Origin: Flavobacterium cheongpyeongense
Lineage (GTDB): Bacteria > Bacteroidota > Bacteroidia > Flavobacteriales > Flavobacteriaceae
DNA length: 64,000 bases
Assembly: GCF_003202435.1 (NCBI RefSeq)
Contig: NZ_QJHK01000006.1
Location: 62,001-126,000, forward strand
Reading direction: 5' to 3'
The position numbers and the translations under genes were made by a program. This document shows positions 43,937 to 51,456 of the stretch, piece after piece. The notes beneath the pieces are model-generated. The model was not told the origin of the DNA and searched no databases. It saw only the letters and a program-made list of their open reading frames with translations. Within the stretch, counting starts at the first letter, position 1. Every line of letters begins with the position of its first letter.

Positions 43937-45919
43937 ATGATGAGCAACTCAGAATTTGGAAGCATTTCATTTGATTTACCAAAAAACCAATCAAATGTAA
44001 TCAAAGTAATAGGTGTAGGAGGAGGAGGTAGCAACGCTATCAATCATATGTTCAAACAAGGTATTAAGGGCGTTGATTTCATCGTTTGTAATACAGATTC
44101 ACAAGCACTTCAAAATAGTTCAGTACCAAACAAAATTCAGTTAGGTGTAAATTTAACAGAAGGTCTTGGAGCAGGTGCAAATCCTGATGTAGGGCAGCAA
44201 TCTGCTATTGAAAGTATCGCTGACATTGAAAAAATGTTAGACCGTGGTACTAAAATGGTATTTATTACTGCCGGTATGGGTGGTGGAACCGGTACAGGAG
44301 CTGCTCCTGTTATAGCACAATTATCAAAAGAAAGAGAAATCCTTACAGTGGGTATTGTAACAATTCCATTTCAGTTTGAAGGAAAAGTGCGTCAGGAACA
44401 AGCACTTATAGGAATTGAAAAATTGCGTAAGCAGGTAGATTCGCTAATTGTAATCAATAATAATAAATTAAGAGAAGTTTACGGAAATCTTGGTTTTAAA
44501 GCCGGATTCTCAAAAGCGGATGAAGTTTTGGCAACTGCATCAAGAGGAATTGCCGAAGTAATTACGCACCACTATACTCAAAATATCGACTTACGTGATG
44601 CCAGAACAGTTTTGGCAAATAGCGGAACAGCTATTATGGGATCAGCTGTTTCAGAAGGTGATAACAGAGCCAAAGATGCTATAGTATCTGCATTGGATTC
44701 TCCGTTATTAAATGACAATAAAATAACAGGAGCCAAAAACGTATTGTTGCTTATCGTTTCTGGATCTAATGAAATTACACTTGATGAAATCGGAGAAATC
44801 AACGATCATATTCAGGCAGAAGCAGGTTATAATGCTAATATTATCATGGGGGTTGGTGAAGACGAAACTCTTGGTGAAGCCATTGCTGTAACCATCATTG
44901 CTACTGGTTTTGATGTTGAACAACAAAATGAAATCGTAAATACTGAACCCAAAAAGATCATCCATACATTAGAAGATGAACAAAGAAGTGTTCATAATTT
45001 AACAAACAGACCTCTTACTTCTTTTGATTTGAATGCAGAAACTCCAACCGCTCCAACAGAGCCAAAAGTTGTTTTTGATTTGATGGAAGATACAACTGCA
45101 ACAATTACACCTACACCCGTGGCTGTTGCTCCTGTTACTCCAGCAATAAATCAGGAAGAGTTAGTTGTTATGTCTGAGTTTATCAAAAATCTTGATGTGA
45201 CTTTTGAAATCGTATCGCCAATTACAGATATCGATTTTACTATTTCAAGTCCTCAAGTGAAGTCTTTTCAGGAAACAAAACAGGTTGAACAGAGAATTTT
45301 AGAAAGAGAGGAGCAAACTACTTTTTCATTTGATTTGCCTCTTTTCAGAGCTGAGCCTGAAGTAAAGAAACATCAAGTTGTCGAGGATAATAAAATTTTA
45401 TTCGAGTTGACAAATGAAACCCGTAATATAAAAGTAAATGAACCAGTTTCGTTTGTGCCGGTAACAGAAGTTTCTGAGAATGGAATCATCAAGTATTCGT
45501 TAGAAGAGTATATGGAGGTTGAGAATGATTTAATGACATCAAAACCAGTTGAAAAAGGGACAGAAGATGTAGTTCCGGAGGAATTAAATATTACATTGAA
45601 GCAGGCAGTAGATTTTACAAGTCAGCCTGATTTTACCACAACTTCAGAAATTTCTCCAATGGAATTGACAATTGAGGAAACATTGCGTTTAAGAGCTGAG
45701 GAAAGAAGAAAGAAGCTAAAAGAGTTTAATTATAAGTTCCATAATAATGTTTCAAGAATTGATGAACTTGAAAAAGAACCGGCCTATAAAAGATTAGGTA
45801 TCGATTTGTCGAATACACCATCAAATGCAGCCAATTCAAGAATTTCTGTAGGAACTGACAGCAATAATGATTTGCAATTGCGTTCAAATAATTCATTTTT
45901 GCACGACAACGTAGATTAG
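43937..45919 (+). CDS. ftsZ: Cell division GTPase FtsZ with long C-terminal extension
   Basis: A 660-residue tubulin homologue that forms the Z ring. The GTPase core is complete: VIGVGGGGSNAINHM, GGGTGTGAAPVIAQ (tubulin signature) and FSKADEVLATAS. After about residue 320 the protein continues for some 340 residues, against about 70 in E. coli: an acidic, Thr/Pro/Val-rich linker, a charged helix near RLRAEERRKKLKEFNYKF, and a final conserved-looking RLGIDLSN tail. I start at the first of two ATGs at 43937; a TTG at 43880 would add 19 residues. Followed by a terminator. Confidence 0.96.
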   Translation: MMSNSEFGSISFDLPKNQSNVIKVIGVGGGGSNAINHMFKQGIKGVDFIVCNTDSQALQNSSVPNKIQLGVNLTEGLGAGANPDVGQQSAIESIADIEKMLDRGTKMVFITAGMGGGTGTGAAPVIAQLSKEREILTVGIVTIPFQFEGKVRQEQALIGIEKLRKQVDSLIVINNNKLREVYGNLGFKAGFSKADEVLATASRGIAEVITHHYTQNIDLRDARTVLANSGTAIMGSAVSEGDNRAKDAIVSALDSPLLNDNKITGAKNVLLLIVSGSNEITLDEIGEINDHIQAEAGYNANIIMGVGEDETLGEAIAVTIIATGFDVEQQNEIVNTEPKKIIHTLEDEQRSVHNLTNRPLTSFDLNAETPTAPTEPKVVFDLMEDTTATITPTPVAVAPVTPAINQEELVVMSEFIKNLDVTFEIVSPITDIDFTISSPQVKSFQETKQVEQRILEREEQTTFSFDLPLFRAEPEVKKHQVVEDNKILFELTNETRNIKVNEPVSFVPVTEVSENGIIKYSLEEYMEVENDLMTSKPVEKGTEDVVPEELNITLKQAVDFTSQPDFTTTSEISPMELTIEETLRLRAEERRKKLKEFNYKFHNNVSRIDELEKEPAYKRLGIDLSNTPSNAANSRISVGTDSNNDLQLRSNNSFLHDNVD

Positions 45920-45938
45920 TTTAAGATCTAATATTAGG

Positions 45939-45978
45939 ATAACCCGAAAATTGGATTTAATTTTCGGGTTATTTTTTT
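45939..45978 (+). terminator. Terminator after ftsZ (end of dcw cluster)
   Basis: A 13-bp perfect stem (ATAACCCGAAAAT with ATTTTCGGGTTAT), 8-base loop, eight Ts. Confidence 0.9.
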
Positions 45979-46101
45979 TATCTTCGCACAGAATTTAGAA
46001 ATTTGATTTCTTTTCGATGATAAAAAAAGTTAAAGCTACGTGGGGATTTATCATTCACATTATACATCAATTATAAGCACTGCTTATTTAAATAAAACAA
46101 A

Positions 46102-46551
46102 ATGAGTTTACAAGCACAAATCATGGACGAGATAAAAACCGCCATGAGAGCAAAAGATACTGTTGCATTAGAGTCATTACGAGCCATTAAATCTGAATTG
46201 CTGTTAGCCTCTACAGCTTCAGGATCTAAAGAAGAATTATCGGAAGAAGATGAGATTAAATTGCTTCAGAGATTAGTTAAAACCCGTAAAGAAAGTGCAA
46301 GAATTTTTACTGAACAAAACCGTCCTGATTTAGCTGAGCCCGAATTGGCTCAGGTAGCTGTAATTGAGAAGTTTTTACCGGCACAATTAAGCGAAGCAGA
46401 AGTAGAAGCGGTAATTGCTAAAATTATTGCAGAAACGGGAGCTTCAGGAATTGCTTCTATGGGGAAAGTTATGGGCTTGGCTTCTGCTCAGTTAGGAGGA
46501 ACTGCTGAAGGTAAAACCATTTCGACAATAGTCAAGAAGTTACTTGCTTAA
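46102..46551 (+). CDS. GatB/YqeY domain-containing protein
   Basis: A 149-residue helical protein of the YqeY family, which resembles the tail domain of GatB. Segments MDEIKTAMRAKDTVALESLR, EEDEIKLLQRLVKTRKESAR and ASMGKVMGLASAQLGG are typical. Function is not settled; a role with tRNA or amidation is assumed from the domain. It is downstream of the dcw terminator and upstream of tRNA-Arg. Confidence 0.9.
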   Translation: MSLQAQIMDEIKTAMRAKDTVALESLRAIKSELLLASTASGSKEELSEEDEIKLLQRLVKTRKESARIFTEQNRPDLAEPELAQVAVIEKFLPAQLSEAEVEAVIAKIIAETGASGIASMGKVMGLASAQLGGTAEGKTISTIVKKLLA

Positions 46552-46564
46552 ATTTGAATAAAAA

Positions 46565-46612
46565 AAATCCAAATTCCAAGTTTAGATCGTCTCAAATTTG
46601 GAATTGGGATTT
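46565..46612. repeat. Inverted repeat between yqeY-like gene and tRNA-Arg
   Basis: AAATCCAAATTCCAAGTTT and AAATTTGGAATTGGGATTT pair imperfectly around a 10-base loop. It may act as a terminator for the yqeY-like gene, although only five As and two Ts follow. The words AAATCC and ATTCC recall the palindrome between murE and mraY. Confidence 0.45.
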
Positions 46613-46629
46613 AAAAATTAAATATTTTT

Positions 46630-46703
46630 GACCACGTAGTTCAACTGGATAGAATATCAGATTTCGGCTCTGAGGGTTGGGGGTTCGAACCCCTCCGTGG
46701 TCA
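46630..46703 (+). tRNA. tRNA-Arg, anticodon TCG
   Basis: A 74-base cloverleaf: acceptor GACCACG/CGTGGTC, D-arm GTTC/GAAT, anticodon arm TCAGA-TTTCGGC-TCTGA with anticodon TCG (reads CGA), T-arm GGGGG-TTCGAAC-CCCTC, discriminator A, no encoded CCA. The upstream TATTTTTG overlaps the first base of the tRNA, so it cannot be its promoter; the tRNA may be read from the yqeY-like gene. Confidence 0.95.
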
Positions 46704-46710
46704 CTTGACG

Positions 46711-46745
46711 GGACAAAGAAGAATTTCTCTTTTTTGTCCTTTTTT
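46711..46745 (+). terminator. Terminator after tRNA-Arg
   Basis: A 12-bp stem (GGACAAAGAAGA with TCTTTTTTGTCC, one G-U), 5-base loop, then six Ts. Confidence 0.85.
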
Positions 46746-46751
46746 ATTTGA

Positions 46752-46826
46752 AGCTAATCCAGCCTACGCTATATCTTTTATGGCGAAACCCGCCATAAAA
46801 GGATGACGCTACTGTCTGGGCTAGGG
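46752..46826 (+). repeat. Intergenic repeat element, copy B, with 11-bp central hairpin
   Basis: It shares with copy A (14014-14120) the words CGCTATATCTTTT, AAAAGGATG, CGCT and GGGCTAGGG in the same order. The central stem is CTTTTATGGCG/CGCCATAAAAG (46775-46785 with 46791-46801), different from copy A but also perfect. The 5' GTCATCCTGAGC word of copy A is absent. It lies between tRNA-Arg and the convergent DinB gene. Confidence 0.75.
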
Positions 46827-47012
46827 TTTTTCGATTTAGAAGAAAATTTACTGCAGCATACATTTATTTTCTGTTCAAACCTTTTGCTGATAGCTTTTAA
46901 AAGTAGTAAATCCATTTTCTGAAAGGTTCTCCAAATCCAGCATTTTGCTTTATACTGTATCCTAAATTTGCCAGTTCTGAATTTTTGCCACTTTTGCTAT
47001 TTCAAATGATAA

Positions 47013-47522
47013 TTATCTCATTATATCAGTATCAACAGGAATATATTCTAAGTGTCTAGCCAAAGATAATATTTGACCTTTGTGGTGATATTCATGGGTA
47101 ATTACATGACTAAACAATCTAAGAGGTTTTGTTGAATGATTAATATTTTTGATTTTATATGATATCCCATTATCAAAATAATCAAGCTCTGAAATGAATT
47201 TGAACATGAAATCGTCTATAGTATTAAACAATATTATTACATCTTGTATATTTTTGAAGTTTTCGTATTCAGCATAGATTATATTTTTGTTTAAAGCAAG
47301 ATTGGCAATCCAATATTCATAAGTGTTGGCTACATGAACTAATAGGTTTCTGATACTTCCGCCACGACCAAATGAAGAATTTTGGTTAACGAAGTCTTCC
47401 TCTGAAATTTTTTTACAAAATCCGAACAATACTTCTCGGGATTCTTTTACAAACTCATATTGCTCTTTATAGTATGAAGACATAAATTCCATAGTGAAAA
47501 TTAAAATGGTATTTAAAATCAT
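47013..47522 (-). CDS. DinB family protein
   Basis: A 169-residue (or shorter) four-helix-bundle protein. The three metal-binding His positions of DinB/YfiT proteins appear in NLLVHVANTYEYWI and HVITHEYHHKGQIL. Members include thiol-dependent transferases; the exact reaction is unknown. The ATG at 47522 overlaps the previous stop (ATGA) and suggests coupling, but later ATGs at 47492 or 47483 (MSSYYKEQYEF) would give a more usual N-terminus. Confidence 0.85.
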   Translation of the reverse strand: MILNTILIFTMEFMSSYYKEQYEFVKESREVLFGFCKKISEEDFVNQNSSFGRGGSIRNLLVHVANTYEYWIANLALNKNIIYAEYENFKNIQDVIILFNTIDDFMFKFISELDYFDNGISYKIKNINHSTKPLRLFSHVITHEYHHKGQILSLARHLEYIPVDTDIMR

Positions 47523-47983
47523 TTCTTAGAAAACAAATTCTCTAAAACCCAGGCAGGACCGATCATTAAAAACTGGACATCTTTAAGGAAAGATGGTTTT
47601 TTTCCTTCAATGTTATGTCCGTAAAATTGTCCGATCCATGCAATAATAAAAACACCAACAGAAAACATCCATAAAGGTAAAATCTTGCTGATGTAATAAT
47701 TTGCAGTCAGACAAATTGCTGAAAATACAGCAATCTTAAAAGCCATAGCAATTGATAGCCTTGTATAAAAAATAAGTACAAAAATCAATACAACAACTGC
47801 CCAATTTTCAATTATTGGCATATTGAGTGATAATGTATTGGAAATGGATTTATTGGGAATGCTCATCAATAAACCAACAATTGAGAAATAAATCGCTGGT
47901 ACGCAGATATAATGTATGCTTTTGTTTTTTGGGTTTTGATGACTAACTGCATATTCTTCAAACCATTGTTCTAATGTTCTCAT
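47519..47983 (-). CDS. DUF962 (Mpo1-like) membrane protein
   Basis: A 154-residue protein with four hydrophobic segments and the family start RTLEQWFEEYAVSHQNPKNK followed by HYICVPAIYFS; conserved His and Asn of this N-terminal motif are thought to bind iron in yeast Mpo1, a dioxygenase of 2-hydroxy fatty acids. A C-terminal GQFYGHNIEGKKPSFLKD motif completes the family pattern. Cotranscribed with the DinB gene. The bacterial function is inferred only. Confidence 0.85.
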   Translation of the reverse strand: MRTLEQWFEEYAVSHQNPKNKSIHYICVPAIYFSIVGLLMSIPNKSISNTLSLNMPIIENWAVVVLIFVLIFYTRLSIAMAFKIAVFSAICLTANYYISKILPLWMFSVGVFIIAWIGQFYGHNIEGKKPSFLKDVQFLMIGPAWVLENLFSKK

Positions 47984-48005
47984 TTTTTGTAATTTAGGAT
48001 TGTAT

Positions 48006-48039
48006 CAAAGCTATAAAATATTTTTGATTTACGATACAA
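48006..48039 (-). promoter_or_regulatory. Promoter of DUF962-DinB operon, TTG-N23-TAGCTTTG
   Basis: Minus-strand TTG (plus 48037-48039) and TAGCTTTG (plus 48006-48013) at 23-base spacing, 22 bases before the DUF962 start. Confidence 0.55.
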
Positions 48040-48113
48040 TTTCAAAACTGATTCCTGTTCTAAAATTGTGAATATCTATTTCTCGAATAGCCGATTTTTT
48101 TTCTATGAAAATC

Positions 48114-48121
48114 TATCTTTG
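48114..48121 (+). promoter_or_regulatory. -7 box TATCTTTG of DUF4494 gene
   Basis: TATCTTTG 25 bases before the ATG at 48147. Confidence 0.5.
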
Positions 48122-48146
48122 GATTCCTTAAAAAAACACAAAAGAA

Positions 48147-48692
48147 ATGAGCGCAATTTGGTACGAATGTAAAGTAAAATACAGAAAAACGGATGATATT
48201 GGGTCACAAAAGGTTACAACAGAACCTTATCTGGTAGACGCCATATCGTATACAGAAGCTGAAAGCAGAATTAATGAAGAAATGAAGGCGTATGTTAGTG
48301 AGGAATTTAAGATCACCAACATAAAAGTGGCAAATTATGCAGAAATTCATCCTTTTGAAAACGCAGACCGTTGGTTTAAATCGAAAATTTCTTTAATAGC
48401 TTTTGATGAAGAAAGCGGAAAAGAGCGCAAAACGAACATGTATATACTGGTGCAGGCAAACGATGTAAAGGAAGCTTATGATAACACCGTTGCTGTTATG
48501 AAAAACACTATGGGGGATTATACTATTCCGGCAATTTCTGAATCCCCAATTATGGATGTCTTTCCTTATTTTAGCGGCGAAGAAGAAGAATTGGAACAGT
48601 TAGAAAGATTCAATGCACTTAAAGCTTCTAAACCTGAATTAGTAACTGTGGGTGAAACAGTGGAAAATTTTATTGAAACAGAAACGGAATAA
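48147..48692 (+). CDS. DUF4494 domain-containing protein
   Basis: A 181-residue cytoplasmic protein confined, as far as I know, to Bacteroidota. It begins WYECKVKYRKTDDIGSQKVT and continues with PYLVDAISYTEAESRINEEM and DRWFKSKISLIAFDEESGKE, which I recognise as DUF4494. An acidic C-terminal tail follows. Function unknown. Monocistronic with good terminator and -7 box. Confidence 0.88.
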   Translation: MSAIWYECKVKYRKTDDIGSQKVTTEPYLVDAISYTEAESRINEEMKAYVSEEFKITNIKVANYAEIHPFENADRWFKSKISLIAFDEESGKERKTNMYILVQANDVKEAYDNTVAVMKNTMGDYTIPAISESPIMDVFPYFSGEEEELEQLERFNALKASKPELVTVGETVENFIETETE

Positions 48693-48716
48693 GTTATCAG
48701 TAAATTTTGTGAACGT

Positions 48717-48752
48717 AAAAAAAAGAGAACTTGTTTGAGTTCTCTTTTTTTC
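48717..48752 (+). terminator. Terminator after DUF4494 gene
   Basis: A 12-bp stem (AAAAAAGAGAAC with GTTCTCTTTTTT), 8-base loop, T-run. Confidence 0.88.
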
Positions 48753-48852
48753 TTTTACTAATTAGTAAGCACTTTTTTTATTAAATATTCTAAAAATATT
48801 CAGAATATTTTTTTCTAAAACCAGTGTGTTTTGATGACAATTTTAATAATTT

Positions 48853-48948
48853 TCAATAGCCAGATTGGATCCATTTACCTAAAACAAGGATGAAAATAGA
48901 AATTAAAAGAAACGAAATCCACAAACCAAGAAGCATTTTTTTTGTCAT
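48853..48948 (-). CDS. Possible 31-residue single-pass membrane peptide
   Basis: ATG at 48948 to TGA at 48853-48855 encodes 31 residues: a basic start MTKKM, a clean hydrophobic helix of about 18 residues (LLGLWISFLLISIFILVLG), then KWIQSGY. This positive-inside, single-helix, Trp/Tyr-flanked layout is that of real small membrane proteins (small oxidase or transporter subunits). The surrounding 640 bases have no other gene. No named family can be assigned, and ribosome binding is not visible, so this is a prediction only. Confidence 0.45.
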   Translation of the reverse strand: MTKKMLLGLWISFLLISIFILVLGKWIQSGY

Positions 48949-49334
48949 AACTTTTTTTTGTTTAAATAGTAATCATTTGTTAATTAATTTTTTTAAATCT
49001 TTAGTTTTAACTTTTGTAATGATTTTTTTTCATACAAATAGATGAAAAATAAAAATTATAGAATAGAAATGATTTTTTTTAATAAACAAATTTTTGTTTT
49101 TTTAACCTTGTCAATATTACAAATTAAATCGATAAAGAGCAAAATAAATCCGATGAAATGCTGGTTTTTTTTCCTGGTACTTTTATAAAGTGTTTTTAAT
49201 AGAGGTATTATTACAAAACAGAAAAGTACACATGAAAAAGAAAGTTGAGAATGGATTAAAGGAATTGATAAAATTATAAAGATTTTGTATTTCAGATTTG
49301 TCGTATACAAGTTTAATAACAATCAAATAGAAAA
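48949..49334. other. AT-rich spacer, no supported gene
   Basis: About 390 bases between the small membrane peptide and the DUF3754 gene. An 88-codon TTG-initiated frame (49056-49322, minus) with hydrophobic stretches exists but shows no coding support. No terminator with a good stem was seen for the DUF3754 gene. Confidence 0.5.
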
Positions 49335-50567
49335 TTATTTTTGATTGTTATAATCAAAAGCATCATCCCATAATTGATCAATCGTAACGAGTGCTTTTTC
49401 AAGAGGAATAACTTCCCATTTGTCATTGGTTTCTATTCCAAGACCGATGTTTTTTAATTTCAATAAAGCATCTTTTACATCAAAATCAATGTTTGTATTT
49501 AGTTTAGTTTTAAACCAGGATTCTATTTGATTGTCAATTTCTTCAGCCGTTAACGGATTTTCACTTTTGTATAAAAAAGTATAGGCCAAAATAGTTTCTT
49601 TAAGTACTTCTTCCTCAGATGAATTTAAAAGCGAATAAAAAGCACCGCTGTTATTTCCAAGGTTTTTAAAATAAAGACTGTCCGAAAGCATCTTAGAATA
49701 TCTGATTTTCTTGTTTATAAAATTATTGTATTGACGAAAACAATAAGCAGATAAAATTCCGAGTGCAATTAATCCCTGATTTAAGGAGGTTTTACTATTT
49801 AATAAATCAATAGCTTCGCCTGTTTGATAAGCATCATACATGTTAATCAAGGCCGGAATTACCTTGGCGCTTAATAATGAAATACCACCGAAAACACCTG
49901 GTATCCAGAGAAGTAATTTGTCAGTAGCAGACATTCTTGGAATTGCATTTGGGAAAATGGTTTCAAGGTCGTTTATAGGTACACGTTTAAAGATTTTCAA
50001 AACGATCGACCCCGGATCAACAGGCATCTTTCCTAATTTTACTTTTTTCTTACTAAGATAATCGGCTTCGTTATAATTCAGATAAATCATAACACGATCA
50101 TAATACTCGATTTCAATTTCTTTCTTCCAGAAAATATATTTTTTAACTTTTTCTTTTGCTTTATGATGGCCACGAACATATAATTCATATTCTTTAAAAG
50201 CATTAAAGTCTATTGAAAGCTTTAAGCCAATTAAATCAGAATCTTTGAAGGCTTTGTCCAGTGTTTCTTGATCAACACGACGATAGTTGCCATGCCCTAA
50301 AACTTTGAGAAGAGTTTCTTTAAAGATTGAAAAATCACTCTTGCTTACAAATCCTTCACGCTCTTTCTCACTTAAATCTGGATCAAATAAAGCATAGTTT
50401 TGTTTTAGATTTCGATTAAGATTAAAAGCTTCATAATGATAATAATGTTCGATGATATCGAATAACCTTTTAAAGTCCTCTGCTTTTTTCTGATCTTCTG
50501 CAAAAGCAGCTATTTGTTGTTCGAGTAAGAATTCCTTGTTAAAGGGAATGTAATGTTCTCGTGTCAT
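49335..50567 (-). CDS. DUF3754 (TMEM143-like) membrane protein
   Basis: A 410-residue protein. A soluble N-terminal half has MTREHYIPFNKEFLLEQQIA and the block GSIVLKIFKRVPINDLETIF, then MSATDKLLLWIPGVFGGISL leading into two membrane segments (about 222-240 and 265-285) and a C-terminal helical domain with DVKDALLKLKNIGLGIET. I recognise this as the DUF3754 family, related to mitochondrial TMEM143; function unknown. Monocistronic. Confidence 0.75.
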   Translation of the reverse strand: MTREHYIPFNKEFLLEQQIAAFAEDQKKAEDFKRLFDIIEHYYHYEAFNLNRNLKQNYALFDPDLSEKEREGFVSKSDFSIFKETLLKVLGHGNYRRVDQETLDKAFKDSDLIGLKLSIDFNAFKEYELYVRGHHKAKEKVKKYIFWKKEIEIEYYDRVMIYLNYNEADYLSKKKVKLGKMPVDPGSIVLKIFKRVPINDLETIFPNAIPRMSATDKLLLWIPGVFGGISLLSAKVIPALINMYDAYQTGEAIDLLNSKTSLNQGLIALGILSAYCFRQYNNFINKKIRYSKMLSDSLYFKNLGNNSGAFYSLLNSSEEEVLKETILAYTFLYKSENPLTAEEIDNQIESWFKTKLNTNIDFDVKDALLKLKNIGLGIETNDKWEVIPLEKALVTIDQLWDDAFDYNNQK

Positions 50568-50669
50568 ATGAATTTCGGATACTTTAATCTTAGTAGTATT
50601 TTCTAAAGCGTAAAAATAACACTCGAAACTTGATTTTGAGTGGTATTTGTATTAAAGTTTAGTTATTGT

Positions 50670-50957
50670 TTAAAAAAGAGCTGAATTCGATTGGAAATTG
50701 ATATATTTTTTAAATATAGTTTCAGTATAATTACCAGACAATCCTGTAGGATTGATCAGCTGAAACCCAAGTTCGTCTTTAATTTTAGATTTTTTTAATG
50801 CCAATTGCAAGTTGCTGATATAAGTAAGATAATGGAGTTGGTTGTAATGAGTTTTGCTAATAATTTTTTGTCTTCTTGAGTAATTTTCGATAGAAAATCG
50901 TATTAGGAACAGAAAAAAAATTATTGAAAATGATTCCCGATACATTTTTTGCTCCAT
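50670..50957 (-). CDS. Hypothetical 95-residue protein, weak support
   Basis: The frame starts at an ATG preceded by AGAGAA. It has one hydrophobic segment near the N-terminus (SIIFFLFLIRFSIENYS) and a polar C-terminal part. No family recognised. It lies 25 bases downstream of a truncated open frame on the same strand, in a stretch that looks like gene debris, so it may be a remnant. Confidence 0.3.
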   Translation of the reverse strand: MEQKMYRESFSIIFFLFLIRFSIENYSRRQKIISKTHYNQLHYLTYISNLQLALKKSKIKDELGFQLINPTGLSGNYTETIFKKYINFQSNSALF

Positions 50958-50982
50958 TTCTCTTCACAAAAAGCACTCGAAA

Positions 50983-51159
50983 CTAACGTTTTTGAATAAT
51001 TTCATCCAAAGGGTTAAAAATTTCTTTATTATACTTAAGATACTCATTATTTGTTGTTTTTTGAATATATTTTTTCTGTTCCAGGGAGAATGATATTGTT
51101 TGCTCCCAGTCAGCATTGCAAAAAATGTCTGTAGTAGGATGATATCTTATGATCCGGCA
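50983..51159 (-). pseudogene. Truncated coding remnant without start codon
   Basis: A minus-strand frame of 58 codons opens after an in-frame TAA and ends in TAG at 50983-50985. Its translation is varied and protein-like (for example YHPTTDIFCNADWEQTISFS and NEYLKYNKEIFNPLDEIIQK), unlike the Lys/Ile/Phe runs of random AT-rich DNA. No ATG, GTG or early TTG is available, suggesting the 3' end of a disrupted gene. Confidence 0.35.
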
Positions 51160-51329
51160 TTAGAAAATTGTACTCCAAAATTGGTCGTTTGTGATTTTAG
51201 ACAAAATGCAAAAGCGAAATAATGGAGATTAAAAAGGTTCTGGGGATAGATTATAATTGTTTGATTTCTTATAAATGTGTTTTATTACAGAAAACAAAAG
51301 GCAAACTTTCATCATATTGAGGGTTTAGT

Positions 51330-51366
51330 AGATATAAAAAGCGCCAAGTTCAAACTCGGCACTTTT
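51330..51366 (-). terminator. Terminator of the three-gene accessory operon
   Basis: As minus-strand RNA, AAAAGUGCCGAGUU pairs completely with AACUUGGCGCUUUU through two G-U pairs, with a 2-base apex, followed by Ts. On the plus strand these would be A-C mismatches, so the hairpin is built for minus-strand transcripts. Confidence 0.75.
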
Positions 51367-51456
51367 GTAAAAAGTTTTTATGCTTTAAGAACATAAAATA
51401 TGAACTTAACAGGCATTTGTGTATAATTTAAAATTCGCGGATCAATTTATAAAAAA

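Noticed and set aside
46623..46630. TATTTTTG before tRNA-Arg as its promoter
   Set aside because: The box overlaps the first base of the tRNA, so transcription would start inside the gene.
46630..47000. tRNA-Arg as an integration site of a mobile island
   Set aside because: No integrase gene and no second copy of the tRNA 3' end were found to the right within the window.
49056..49322. A minus-strand TTG-initiated frame of 88 codons with hydrophobic stretches just after the DUF3754 gene
   Set aside because: Only TTG start, Ile/Leu/Lys-rich as in random AT-rich sequence, no family resemblance. It could be revisited if conserved.
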